Assembly (NCBI RefSeq): GCF_026240905.1
Contig: NZ_JAPEVI010000003.1
Location: 1,364,001-1,428,000, forward strand
Length of the DNA: 64,000 nucleotides
Origin: Roseibium salinum
Lineage (GTDB): Bacteria > Pseudomonadota > Alphaproteobacteria > Rhizobiales > Stappiaceae
Direction of reading: 5' to 3'
Below are positions 9,317-18,368 of the stretch, piece after piece. The notes under the pieces were generated by a model. That model ran no database searches. It was given only the letters and a program-made list of their open reading frames with translations, and was not told where the DNA came from. Position numbers and translations under genes: made by a program. Position 1 is the first letter of the stretch; the number at the start of each line of letters is the position of its first letter.

Positions 9317-10750
9317 ATGAAGATCGCCGTCGGCGGCATTCACACGGAATGCAGCACCTACTCTCCTCTGCTTCAGACTATTGACGACTTCAATGTCACC
9401 CGAGGAACGGCACTTCAGGATCAGTTGGGACTCGACGCAGACCACTTTGCCGATGCGACGTTCGCTCCCCTGTTCCACGCGCGCTCTCTCCCCGGCGGCC
9501 CGGTCTCGCCCGATTGTTACCGGACTTTCAAGTCGCAATTTCTGACGGAGCTGGAGGCGGCATTGCCGCTGGACGGCGTTCTTCTGATCATGCATGGCGC
9601 CATGCATGTGCCTGGCCTGGAAGATGTCGAGGGCGACTGGATATCGGCTGTCCGCCGCCTTGTCGGCCCCGAGATTCCGATCGCGGTAAGCTATGATCTC
9701 CACGGAAACGTTACCCAGAAGATCGTCGATCAGATCGACATTTTCTGCGCCTATCGTACCGCGCCTCATATCGATGTGCGCGAAACCCATTTGCGTGCGG
9801 CCGGCAACCTCCTGGACCAACTGCGCGGCGGACCCCGCCGGATGGTGGCCTGGGCGCCTGTCCCGGTTCTTCATCCAGGTGAAAAAACCAGCACTGCCGA
9901 CGAACCGGCAAGGTCGCTTTATGCTGGGCTGCCGGAATTCGATCGACGCCCCGGTGTTTGCGACGCCAATCTTATGGTTGGTTATGTCTGGGCCGATTCC
10001 GGCCGCACGACCGCGGCCGCCGTAGTCACGGGCAGCCAGCCGGAAGCTGCGGCGAAAGCTGCCGAGGAAATCGCGTCCAGCTACTGGGCGAACCGGGCGA
10101 GATTCGCATTCGGAGTGCCGGCCAAGCCGCTGGCGGAATGCCTGAGCGATGCGGAAGCGGCGACAACAGCCCCCTTCATCCTGGCCGATAGTGGCGACAA
10201 CCCAACCGGCGGCGGCGTCGGTGACCGTACCGATGTGCTGAAGGCCTGGCTGGAGCGCGGTCTCACGGGGGCTGTTTTTGCCGGCATCGCGGATCCGGAT
10301 GCGACCGGCACCGCCTGGGCGGCCGGCGATGGTGAAACGGTTCGCATTTCCATTGGCGGAGCATTCGGAAGCGATTGTCCCCGGCTTACAGCGAATGTGA
10401 CGGTCAAGAGATCGGCCGGATCGGAGGGCAGCCGCGAGGTACTGGTGGAAATTGGCGGCAATCTGCTTGTCCTCACCGAGCGCCGGCGGCCTTTTCACAA
10501 ACTGGATGACTTCCGGCGCTTCGGGATCGAACCCGGGAACGTCAGATACCTGATCGTCAAGTCCGGCTACCTGTCCCCGGAGCTTTCGCCGCTCGCCAAC
10601 CCGGCCCGCATGGCTCTCACCGACGGCGCGGTCAACCAGGACATTCGCGCGCTGACCAATCTGCACCGCCCAACACCCAGTTACCCCTTTCAGAGCCGGT
10701 TTGACTGGGAGCCGCTTGCCAGAGTGTCCGCGCGTGCATCAGGCGTCTAG
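9317..10750 (+). CDS. Second M81 family metallopeptidase, MlrC-like
   Basis: A 477-aa MlrC-like protein. Metal-binding candidates are SYDLHGN and the following TAPHIDVRETH. The N-terminus GGIHTECSTYSP and the central DSGDNPTGGGVGDRTD are conserved M81 stretches. ATG 9317 is preceded by GGAGGGAAGAGAAG; the upstream in-frame start at 9152 would lie inside the GH20 gene. It closes the rightward operon. It is clearly distinct from the copy at 3146-4663, so two different amide substrates are likely. The stop codon TAG is part of a CTAG that begins a short stretch matching the MITE end near 22.1 kb. Confidence 0.87.
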   Translation: MKIAVGGIHTECSTYSPLLQTIDDFNVTRGTALQDQLGLDADHFADATFAPLFHARSLPGGPVSPDCYRTFKSQFLTELEAALPLDGVLLIMHGAMHVPGLEDVEGDWISAVRRLVGPEIPIAVSYDLHGNVTQKIVDQIDIFCAYRTAPHIDVRETHLRAAGNLLDQLRGGPRRMVAWAPVPVLHPGEKTSTADEPARSLYAGLPEFDRRPGVCDANLMVGYVWADSGRTTAAAVVTGSQPEAAAKAAEEIASSYWANRARFAFGVPAKPLAECLSDAEAATTAPFILADSGDNPTGGGVGDRTDVLKAWLERGLTGAVFAGIADPDATGTAWAAGDGETVRISIGGAFGSDCPRLTANVTVKRSAGSEGSREVLVEIGGNLLVLTERRRPFHKLDDFRRFGIEPGNVRYLIVKSGYLSPELSPLANPARMALTDGAVNQDIRALTNLHRPTPSYPFQSRFDWEPLARVSARASGV

Positions 10751-10760
10751 GGTACGGACC
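10747..10760. repeat. Truncated copy of MITE terminal sequence
   Basis: The 14 bases CTAGGGTACGGACC here are identical to the left end of the 270-bp inverted-repeat element at 22118-22387. As there, the TAG of CTAG is the stop codon of the preceding gene. No matching right end was found nearby, so this looks like a solo or decayed end. Confidence 0.5.
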
Positions 10761-11269
10761 CACTGCCGTTATTCTTCCAGGCGTATCCCGGCCCCTGTGC
10801 TTTGCGCGGCGGAAGCGGGGATCAGCCACCGCCGGCGGCTCCCGTTCAACGGCGACGCCGGTCTACATGGGTTTCCTTTTGAACCCGCAGGGCTTTTGTT
10901 CGCAATTATTTAAGTGAACGAAAAAAGACATCGCAATGTATGCGGTGTCGATTCACCCAAACATTTCCATGATTTGCCGACATATTTTCGTCAGCAAATC
11001 GCCTCATTCCCGCTAAACTAGGTAGTTTTTACAGGGTTGCTTGAGTCGAGACAGACGGCATCTGATGACCTTGTAGGACAATTCGGATCAACATGCGCCA
11101 AGCATTCACTTGCAAAGAACGCCCGTAAACACGTGGAAACCAGCCGGTTTTGGCTATCAGGCAAATGGCAGGACATAACGAAGTAAAGCAAATCGCCAGC
11201 CGGATGACCCGAAACCTTAGTTGCCTGGGATTTGAGACGTAAGACCCCATCGACTGTGCTGATCCCAGG

Positions 11270-11303
11270 AATGCTCTGCCGATCATCCGACCGGCAGAGC
11301 ATT
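11270..11303. repeat. Perfect 12-bp inverted repeat
   Basis: AATGCTCTGCCG (11270-11281) pairs with CGGCAGAGCATT (11292-11303) around a 10-base loop. No T-run follows on either strand, so it is not a standard terminator. It could be a protein-binding palindrome or part of a structured RNA. Confidence 0.6.
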
Positions 11304-11571
11304 TCAAATCTAGGATGCCCAGAGCCCCGCAAAAACCTGAATTTTTCGCCACAATGCGCCCACACGCGACAGTCCATCGCGTCAGAGTTCTTCAACGCGT
11401 TACAGATGATCCTTCTGGACGAAGAAGCACGACTTCCAGCACCTGTGGCATGAGCGAGCGAACCCGAGACCGTTTGCCTGCCGCGATTGCAAAGATCCCC
11501 ATTTGACCTTGATGCGACGGCCGCCACAGCTTTCAATCATCGACCTGATGGAGGTTCAGAGGCAGTTTCCT

Positions 11572-11596
11572 GGAACCTTTTGTTCGGCGGCGCGTT
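11572..11596 (+). promoter_or_regulatory. Candidate EcfG (general stress sigma factor) promoter
   Basis: GGAAC at 11572-11576 and CGTT at 11593-11596 are separated by 16 bases, matching the alphaproteobacterial EcfG/SigT consensus. The next rightward gene starts about 310 bases downstream, so either a long leader or a small RNA would be transcribed. Confidence 0.5.
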
Positions 11597-11915
11597 TATA
11601 GGCCGAACAGTCGATGGAAGAATGCCGCGGTGATGGGTAGTTTTTACGAGGTGATTGCATTCACATTGAGGTGAACGACCTTGTAGGGATGAGCCCGGAC
11701 CACAGATATTAAGGAAAGATATCCGAAATCGACTGTATTTATGATCTTTATCACACGCATTCGGAAGATTGTGGTGCGATAATGGCCAAATCGTGACCGT
11801 GCACAACGGGGCACCAAGTCGGAAAAACGACAGCTTCAATGAGAGTCCGTTCAGGACCGGTTTAAAAAAGGCCCCAGTGCGGTGAACAAAGTTGTATGAG
11901 CCTTGGGAGGCGTAT

Positions 11916-12512
11916 ATGCAACGGAATAGCAGAGCCGGAATTATTGCGCTTGGCCTCATCCTTGCCACGGCAGGAAGCGTAGCCGCGGCCCCATTGCCTC
12001 AGGAAACCATCGCGTTGCCTGACGACCGCCTGTCCGTCACCGTCGCGTCCGCGACGCAGGACCAGAAAGATCCGCTTGAAAGCGAACTCACGATCTGGGT
12101 CGGCGAAATTGAGCTCGACGGCAAAAAAGCCGTGTGGGTCGAACTGATCGATTCCTATGGCGAAGTCATCTACGATTCCGAGGTGAACACCAACGAGACC
12201 CATCTGCTTCCGGATGGACGTGCCGTTGTTGTCCGCTCCATGGATGACGACACCGTTGTTGCCGACAAGGATGAATCCAGACTTGTCACCGAAGGTACCC
12301 TGACGGTCACCCGCCGCGTGGTCGATAACGGTTCGGATGTGGCGACGGTAGAACTTATCGAAACGCAGGAAACGCCCGTCGAACGCGGGACGATGCTCCA
12401 GGTGGCTGACTTCGGTCAGTTGGTGTGGGAGAACGTCGTTGCCTTCTTTGATGCCGCGAAATTCCGCGTTCAGGTCGCTTGGAACTGGCTTGTCGACTCG
12501 ATACAGGCCTGA
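11916..12512 (+). CDS. Secreted protein of unknown function
   Basis: A 198-aa protein with a clear signal peptide (residues 1 to about 24, ending SVAAA). The mature part is acidic and beta-rich, with repeated short strands such as VWVELIDSYGEVIYDSEV, and ends in an amphipathic aromatic segment (FRVQVAWNWLVDSI). The ATG at 11916 is preceded by GGGAGG, which favours it over an in-frame start 24 bases earlier. No family was recognised. It lies downstream of the candidate EcfG promoter, so a stress-related envelope role is possible. Confidence 0.7.
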   Translation: MQRNSRAGIIALGLILATAGSVAAAPLPQETIALPDDRLSVTVASATQDQKDPLESELTIWVGEIELDGKKAVWVELIDSYGEVIYDSEVNTNETHLLPDGRAVVVRSMDDDTVVADKDESRLVTEGTLTVTRRVVDNGSDVATVELIETQETPVERGTMLQVADFGQLVWENVVAFFDAAKFRVQVAWNWLVDSIQA

Positions 12513-12834
12513 CGGGTCGGCTTCTGATGCCGCTCCCTTTAACGCGATATAACAGTTTCGCGCAGCTTGAATTCTACGCGAGCGAGATGACTTGATCTGC
12601 GCGAGCCGTTGGCATCGGACTTTTCCCTGCCTTCTTCCGCGCGGGACGCAGCCAATATGCCTCACTTGGAGCCCCATGATCCAGACCAGCAGAGTGCTTG
12701 AACGACTCTCGTCGCCAACTCTTTAAAATCTCTCGAGAGTGTGTACCATTTCACTGCCGCCCGCCTATCTATTGCATTTCCGGCGGGGACGACATGTCCG
12801 CAAGGTGCGACCGGCTTTGAAGAGAGGTTCGGCG
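12513..12834. other. Intergenic region upstream of cfa
   Basis: About 320 bases with no coding frame or strong hairpin. A TTGAAC...TTTAAAAT arrangement near 12.69-12.73 kb could be a sigma-70 promoter for cfa, but the spacing is not ideal. Confidence 0.4.
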
Positions 12835-14064
12835 ATGAGTGAGCCTGTTGTTCTGACACGAGACAATTACCGCGACCAGTTGAAGGGGATGCCCCGACTT
12901 GCCAGAATGGCCGCCGAGCTGGCCCTTCAGATCCGCCACGGCAGTCTGGAAGTCACGTTCCCCGATGGCCGGACATTTATCGTGCACGGTCAGGAAGACG
13001 GCCCTTACGGGGTCCTGGACGTTCACGATTGGCGGTTTTTCCGCATGGCCGTTCAAGCGGGCGACGTGGGTGTCGGTGAGGCGTTCATGGCCGGGTACTG
13101 GTCGTCGCCGGACGTGACAACCTTTCTTGAACTTTTCTGCATCAATCAGGAGTCCACGCTGGACGCGTTGCGGGGCCGTCCGCTCACCCGCGTTCTCCTG
13201 TCTATCCGCCACTGGCTGAATGCAAATACCAGAAGCGGTTCCAAGCGAAACATTTCCGCTCACTATGACCTGGGCAACGCTTTCTACAAAGAGTGGCTGG
13301 ATCCGTCGATGACCTACTCCTCGGCGATCTACAGCAACGAAACCAAAAATCTGGAACAGGCGCAGGCTGAAAAATATGCGACCCTGGTTCGCCAGACCGG
13401 CATCGCGCCCGACCACAAGGTTCTGGAAATCGGCTGCGGCTGGGGCGGCTTTGCGGAATATGTCGCAAAGTCGGTTGGCGCGCATGTCAGGGCCCTGACC
13501 ATCTCCAAGGAGCAGTTCGACTATGCCCGGGAGCGTATTTTCAAGGCCGGATTGACGGAAAAGGTCGATGTGGTCTTCCAGGACTATCGCGACGAGAAGG
13601 GCGTCTTCGACCGGATAGCGTCGATCGAGATGTTCGAGGCGGTCGGCGAGAAATACTGGCCGACCTATTTCAGGCAATTGACGCAATGCCTGAAGCCCGG
13701 CGGCAAGGCCGGTTTGCAGATCATCACCATTCAGGACCGGATGTTTGAGGATTACCGCCGCGGGACCGATTTCATTCAGCGCCATATATTCCCGGGCGGA
13801 ATGCTGCCATCCCCCGGAAGACTGGCCGACATCGGCAAATCGCTCGGCCTTGACGTCGCCGAGCAGACGATTTTCGGCCAGGACTACGCCCGTACGCTTG
13901 CCGAATGGCGCGCCCGGTTCCGCCATGCCTGGCCGCAGATCCGGCCCCTGGGCTTCGATGACAGGTTCAAGCGGCTCTGGGAATTCTACCTGCATTATTG
14001 CGAAGCGGGTTTTCGCTCCGGCAACATCGATGTCCGCCAGATCGTCTACGTGAAAGCATCCTGA
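12835..14064 (+). CDS. cfa: Cyclopropane-fatty-acyl-phospholipid synthase
   Basis: A 409-aa SAM-dependent enzyme that adds a methylene bridge to unsaturated acyl chains of membrane phospholipids. The SAM-binding motif LEIGCGWGGFAEY is clear, with SNAHYDLGN-type sequence (ISAHYDLGNAFYKEWL) and MTYSSAIY before it and the IEMFEAVGEKYW and HIFPGG motifs after it, all conserved in Cfa/CmaA proteins. The ATG at 12835 follows AGAGAGG; the longer frame begins with a GTG in the promoter region. It is monocistronic as far as visible. Confidence 0.92.
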   Translation: MSEPVVLTRDNYRDQLKGMPRLARMAAELALQIRHGSLEVTFPDGRTFIVHGQEDGPYGVLDVHDWRFFRMAVQAGDVGVGEAFMAGYWSSPDVTTFLELFCINQESTLDALRGRPLTRVLLSIRHWLNANTRSGSKRNISAHYDLGNAFYKEWLDPSMTYSSAIYSNETKNLEQAQAEKYATLVRQTGIAPDHKVLEIGCGWGGFAEYVAKSVGAHVRALTISKEQFDYARERIFKAGLTEKVDVVFQDYRDEKGVFDRIASIEMFEAVGEKYWPTYFRQLTQCLKPGGKAGLQIITIQDRMFEDYRRGTDFIQRHIFPGGMLPSPGRLADIGKSLGLDVAEQTIFGQDYARTLAEWRARFRHAWPQIRPLGFDDRFKRLWEFYLHYCEAGFRSGNIDVRQIVYVKAS

Positions 14065-14250
14065 CGGCCGCCTTTTCAACCTGTCGGGTGCCGGAAAAAC
14101 CTCTGTATTTCCTACGAGGATGGTGGCAATCCGAACTTGAAGCCTTACATTGCCAACTTGATCCATAAGGTCCGGAACCCTACGCTCCGGATTCATCAGA
14201 TTTCATCTGGCCGGTGTCGCGTTCGGGCCAGAGCAGCCGGGATTGAATAA

Positions 14251-15285
14251 ATGTCTGTGTCCGCTTCTGTTGTCGACGCAATCGGCAACACGCCCCTGAT
14301 CCGCCTGAGAGCCCTTTCTGAAGAAACCGGATGTGAAATCCTCGGCAAGGCCGAGTTCATGAACCCGGGCCAGTCGGTGAAGGATCGGCCGGCCCGCCAG
14401 ATGATACTCGAGGCGGAGGCCCGCGGAGACCTGAAGCCTGGCGGGGTGATCGTCGAGGGGACGGCCGGAAATACCGGGATCGGACTTGCCCTGGTTGCCA
14501 GTGCGCGCGGGTACCGCACCGTTATCGTCATTCCCGAGACCCAGAGCCAGGAAAAGAAGGACATGCTTCGCCTGTGCGGCGCGGAGTTGGTCGAGGTTCC
14601 CGCAAAACCGTTCAAGGACCCGAACAACTACCAGCACGTCGCCCGGCGCCTGGCGGAGCAGATGGCAAAGACGGAACCGAATGGTGCCATTTTTGCCGAC
14701 CAGTGGAACAATCTCGACAACCGCAAGGCCCATTACCTGACCACCGGACCGGAAATCTTTGAGCAGACCGGCGGCAAGGTGGACGGTTTCATTTGCGCAG
14801 TCGGTTCCGGGGGAACCCTGGCGGGCGTCTCGCAATACCTGCACGAGAAGAATGCCGGTGCCATCATCGGCTGCGCAGATCCTGAAGGCGCGGCAATGCA
14901 GTCGCTGTTCACCACAGGCGAAGCCGTCGCCTCCGCGGGAAGCTCCGTTGCCGAAGGGATCGGACTGGGCCGCAGCACCCCCATCGTCCAGGATGTGAAG
15001 GTCGATCACGCCTACACGATTTCCGACAAGGAAGCCCTCCCCCTCATGTTCGATCTCGCCGCGCAGGAGGGACTGCTCCTCGGCGGTTCGACGGCAATCA
15101 ACCTCGCGGGTGCCCGCCGCCTAGCAAAGGAAATGGGTCCTGGGAAAACCATTGTCACCATTCTGTGCGACCACGGCACACGCTACCAGTCAAAGCTATA
15201 CAATCCGGAGTTCCTGCGCTCGAAGGATTTGCCGGTGCCCGCATGGCTGGAACGCAAAGTCGATATCGAGCCGCCGTTTGTATGA
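14251..15285 (+). CDS. cysK: Cysteine synthase A-like PLP enzyme
   Basis: A 344-aa fold-type II PLP enzyme that makes L-cysteine from O-acetylserine and sulfide. The Schiff-base lysine is Lys44 in GQSVKDRP; the phosphate-cup region is GSGGTLAG. The substrate loop reads EGTAGNTG rather than the usual EPTSGNTG of CysK, and the protein is longer than typical CysK (~310 aa), with an extra C-terminal segment. It therefore belongs to a variant subgroup and could use a related substrate. No strong ribosome site precedes the ATG. Confidence 0.85.
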   Translation: MSVSASVVDAIGNTPLIRLRALSEETGCEILGKAEFMNPGQSVKDRPARQMILEAEARGDLKPGGVIVEGTAGNTGIGLALVASARGYRTVIVIPETQSQEKKDMLRLCGAELVEVPAKPFKDPNNYQHVARRLAEQMAKTEPNGAIFADQWNNLDNRKAHYLTTGPEIFEQTGGKVDGFICAVGSGGTLAGVSQYLHEKNAGAIIGCADPEGAAMQSLFTTGEAVASAGSSVAEGIGLGRSTPIVQDVKVDHAYTISDKEALPLMFDLAAQEGLLLGGSTAINLAGARRLAKEMGPGKTIVTILCDHGTRYQSKLYNPEFLRSKDLPVPAWLERKVDIEPPFV

Positions 15286-15311
15286 TTTTCCTGATCCGGG
15301 CCTGAAACTCC

Positions 15312-16826
15312 ATGCCGTCGGATGATCCAAATCTGGCGCAGGACGCTGCTGTGACCGACGCAGTCGTTCAGGATGCCGTGACGGATTTCGATATCGTTGA
15401 GGTCATGGCCAACAATCTTGGCCTGGTGGCCGCATTCGTCGCGGTCATGTACGTCGTCGGGGTCATTTGCGCAGTCAGGGAGATAATGAACTCCCGGACC
15501 TCCCAGGGATCGGTCGCCTGGCTGTTGTCCCTGTTTTTCCTGCCCTACCTGACCGTTCCGCTCTACTTTGTGTTCGGCTGGCGCTCGTTCACCGACTACG
15601 CCAAGATCCAGTCGACACTCGGCCGTGCGGAACGAGCCCGGCGGGCCGACGAACTCGGGCTCACGGACCACAAGGAAACACGAGGCTGGCCGGTTCTGAC
15701 CCGTGTCGCCGGCGTTCCGTTTCTGGCCGGCAACAAAACCGAGTTGCTCATTGACGGTGACGCCACCTTCTCGGCGATAAGGAAAGCCATCGCCGAGGCG
15801 CGGGACGTAATCCTGTTTCAGTTTTTTGCCGTTCATGACGATGAACTCGGACGGGAAATGGCGGACGCCCTGATCGCGCGCGCCAGGGACGGAATACGCG
15901 TCTATTTCCTCTATGACGATGTCGGCAGCCATTCGCTCCCGAAGGCGTTTCTGCTGAGACTGAAAGAAGCCGGCGTCAAGGTCTGCGGCTTCAACGAAAA
16001 ACACCGGTTTCTCCGTCTTCTCGGCCCCATGCGGCTCAATTACCGCAACCATCGCAAGCTGGTCGTGACCGACTTCGGCAAGGCTTTCGTGGGTGGTCAC
16101 AACGTTGCCGACCAGTATGTGGGACGGGACAACTGGTTCGGCCATTGGCGGGATACCCATGTGTGTGTGGAAGGCCCCGCCGCGGTTGCCTGTGCACTTT
16201 CCTTCGTCGAGGACTGGCTTTGGGCAAGCGGTGAGCAGATCAACATGCCGCAGGCGGCGGAAGCACCGTTGCCGGGCGACGAAGCCGTTCTCGTCATGCC
16301 GACCGGGCCGGCCGACAAGCTGGAAGAATGCGCGCTTGCCTTCGTTGAAACCGCCGCCCGGGCGAAAGAGCGCCTTTGGATCACGACGCCTTACCTCGTG
16401 CCGTCCCTCGACGTGCAGACGGCGCTGTGTGCCGCGGCCATGCGAGGTGTCGATGTTCGGATCCTGTTGCCGGAAAAGCGGGATCACTGGACCGTGTGGC
16501 TGGCCAGTCATGCCTATGAGGACACGATGGTGCAGCGGGGCGTGAAGATCTACCGTTACACGGACGGCTTCATGCACCAGAAGGTCACACTGCTCGATGA
16601 CGATCTGGTGTCGATCGGCACGGTGAACCTGGACAATCGCTCCTTCCAGATCAACTTCGAGCTCACGCTGTGGTTCACCCACGAGCGCATGATCAAGAAC
16701 GTAACGGAGATGCTGGAAGAGGATTTCAGCCGTGCCAGGCTGACCTGGCCGGACGCGTTTCAGTCGCGCAGCTATGTGTTCCGCGTGCTGGCCCAGGGTG
16801 CAAGGCTGCTTTCCCCGATCCTGTAA
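15312..16826 (+). CDS. cls: Cardiolipin synthase (phospholipase D family)
   Basis: A 504-aa membrane enzyme that condenses phosphatidylglycerol into cardiolipin. Two N-terminal membrane segments (about residues 33-55 and 66-90) precede two phospholipase-D domains. The first HKD motif reads HRKLVVTD and the second HQKVTLLD, both with the His-x-Lys-x4-Asp pattern. It starts 26 bases after cysK on the same strand and may share its transcript. With cfa it forms a small group of membrane-lipid genes. Confidence 0.9.
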   Translation: MPSDDPNLAQDAAVTDAVVQDAVTDFDIVEVMANNLGLVAAFVAVMYVVGVICAVREIMNSRTSQGSVAWLLSLFFLPYLTVPLYFVFGWRSFTDYAKIQSTLGRAERARRADELGLTDHKETRGWPVLTRVAGVPFLAGNKTELLIDGDATFSAIRKAIAEARDVILFQFFAVHDDELGREMADALIARARDGIRVYFLYDDVGSHSLPKAFLLRLKEAGVKVCGFNEKHRFLRLLGPMRLNYRNHRKLVVTDFGKAFVGGHNVADQYVGRDNWFGHWRDTHVCVEGPAAVACALSFVEDWLWASGEQINMPQAAEAPLPGDEAVLVMPTGPADKLEECALAFVETAARAKERLWITTPYLVPSLDVQTALCAAAMRGVDVRILLPEKRDHWTVWLASHAYEDTMVQRGVKIYRYTDGFMHQKVTLLDDDLVSIGTVNLDNRSFQINFELTLWFTHERMIKNVTEMLEEDFSRARLTWPDAFQSRSYVFRVLAQGARLLSPIL

Positions 16827-16915
16827 ACCATTTGCCACCTTTTTGCCCATTCGTTTAATGCAATTTTAAAAGAAAACGCGAATTCTGCCTCTGCAATTTT
16901 TGATTGAGGTTTTCC

Positions 16916-17416
16916 ATGAGAGCGTTACTTTTTATTGCCATGATGTTACTGAGCGCCCCGTTCTTCTATGTGCTGGACGGAAGCATCGCGAAGGATCTGG
17001 GCCTTCGGTCACAAACACTCTCTCCCGCGCTGATCGCGACTTCGGACAGAAAGTGCAAATCCTGGGTCTTTCTCTTTCACCATTGCAGTTACGACTATGA
17101 GATTGGCCCGGAGAAGCACAACCAGGACTACATCTTCGTTGCGCTTGGAGCACCGGATTCCATCATGCTTCTGAAAAACGCGGCGACCGGCGCAATTACC
17201 TCCGACGTCGGTCAGGACCATCTGTTCAATCGCATTGCAACCCTGGTGATCTTCCCTCTGATAGGCGTCTTCCTCCTCGTGAAGATGCTGGGACGAAGAG
17301 CCGGTCCGGTTCCTGCAGGCCTTCCCGAAGCACGCACTCCGGAAACGCCCCGTCAGACAGCAGCTGCAGCACCTCCGGGGCGCCCGGGCAACAAGGTGTT
17401 CGGCAAGCGGCGCTAG
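16916..17416 (+). CDS. Small membrane protein of unknown function
   Basis: A 166-aa protein with an N-terminal hydrophobic segment (residues 2-20, signal anchor or signal peptide), a ~85-residue extracytoplasmic part and a second membrane helix (IATLVIFPLIGVFLLV). A proline/alanine-rich basic tail follows. The ATG at 16916 follows GAGG and gives the cleaner hydrophobic N-terminus. No family recognised. Confidence 0.6.
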   Translation: MRALLFIAMMLLSAPFFYVLDGSIAKDLGLRSQTLSPALIATSDRKCKSWVFLFHHCSYDYEIGPEKHNQDYIFVALGAPDSIMLLKNAATGAITSDVGQDHLFNRIATLVIFPLIGVFLLVKMLGRRAGPVPAGLPEARTPETPRQTAAAAPPGRPGNKVFGKRR

Positions 17417-17596
17417 CGCGTGAGTGTCTGATCTGCGTTCTGAACGCAGGTCTCTCGCGGACGGCAGGATGCCCACCACCCCGAAGCCAGGCGAAGCCGA
17501 TCACGCATTTGGCACAGCGGTCGGCTTTTGCCTTTGACACGAGGCCCCTGGTCGGTGTTCTTCTGGGCCTAAAGCCGTTCGTTTGAGGTGCCGCAG

Positions 17597-18247
17597 ATGC
17601 TTCCCGATTTCGTTCCGTCCGTTTCCGTCCTTGCTGCCTTCACCGTAGCAGCCTTGGTGCTGGCCGTTACTCCGGGGCCGGACATGACCTTCTTTATGAG
17701 CAAGACGCTCACCCAGGGCCGCAAGGCCGGCATTGCCGCCGTTCTGGGCGCAACCGCCGGGCTGGTCATTCACACCGTGCTTGCCGCCATCGGCGTATCC
17801 GCCTTGCTGGCGGCATCGGCGCTGGCCTTTACCGTCCTGAAGATCGTCGGGGCGGCCTATCTGATCTGGCTTGCCTTTCAGGCTGTCCGCAACGGCTCGT
17901 CCTTCAGGCTTGACCCGATCGAGGCCTCGCGGCAACCGCTTCACAGGGTTTGGCTGCAAGGACTCGGCATCAACATTCTCAACCCGAAAATCGTCCTGTT
18001 CTTCGTAACCTTTCTGCCGCAATTCGTCAGTGCGACGGATCCGTACGCCGTTGAGAAGCTGCTGTTCCTTGGCAGCTATTTTCTGGCGCTCGGCCTGCCG
18101 ATATGTCTCTTGATGGTGACAGGTGCCAGCGCGTTTGCAGGAGCTCTGAAATCGTCTCCCAAAGTCATGCGCGCCTTTGACTGGGTCTTTGCAGGCATCA
18201 TGGGCAGCTTTGCGCTCAAGCTGCTGGCCGCCAAGGCATCGAACTGA
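17597..18247 (+). CDS. LysE/RhtB family amino-acid exporter
   Basis: A 216-aa inner-membrane protein with about six hydrophobic helices and the family signature TPGPDMTFFMSKTLTQGRKAG near residue 30, plus GxxxLNPK-type sequence (GINILNPKIVLFFVTFLPQF) near residue 120. Members export amino acids or homoserine lactones. ATG 17597 has GAGG eight bases upstream; a GTG nine bases earlier overlaps that site. The exported substrate cannot be predicted. Confidence 0.88.
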   Translation: MLPDFVPSVSVLAAFTVAALVLAVTPGPDMTFFMSKTLTQGRKAGIAAVLGATAGLVIHTVLAAIGVSALLAASALAFTVLKIVGAAYLIWLAFQAVRNGSSFRLDPIEASRQPLHRVWLQGLGINILNPKIVLFFVTFLPQFVSATDPYAVEKLLFLGSYFLALGLPICLLMVTGASAFAGALKSSPKVMRAFDWVFAGIMGSFALKLLAAKASN

Positions 18248-18368
18248 CGGTTCTCTGAGGCCACCGGTTTAGAGGCCTACTCCATCCGGGCAAGATCATC
18301 AATTGGGTCTTGCAAGGGGCTTGGATCATTGCTCAATTCAGGGCAGGAACAATTTTCGGGAGACCACC

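Larger units (their letters stand above)
11021..11687. repeat. Degenerate direct repeat pair, ~615 bp apart
   Basis: GGTAGTTTTTAC at 11021-11032 recurs at 11636-11647. GACCTTGTAGG at 11067-11077 recurs at 11677-11687. The two blocks are 34 and 29 bases apart in the two copies, and the sequence between them differs. Two exact blocks in the same order suggest an ancestral duplication or flanks of a lost insertion. Confidence 0.5.
10751..11915. other. Gene-poor 1.16-kb intergenic region with repeats
   Basis: No convincing coding sequence was found: the open frames here are short, Cys/Arg-rich and do not resemble proteins. The region holds a 12-bp inverted repeat (11270-11303), a pair of degenerate direct repeats (11021-11077 and 11636-11687) and an EcfG-type promoter candidate (11572-11596). 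It may be an old insertion site or carry an untranslated RNA. Confidence 0.6.

Noticed and set aside
11018..11968. Open frames of 140-170 codons on the minus strand in the 10.75-11.9 kb gap
   Set aside because: Composition is Cys/Ser/Arg-rich without recognisable motifs or ribosome sites, and they overlap repeats; judged chance frames.
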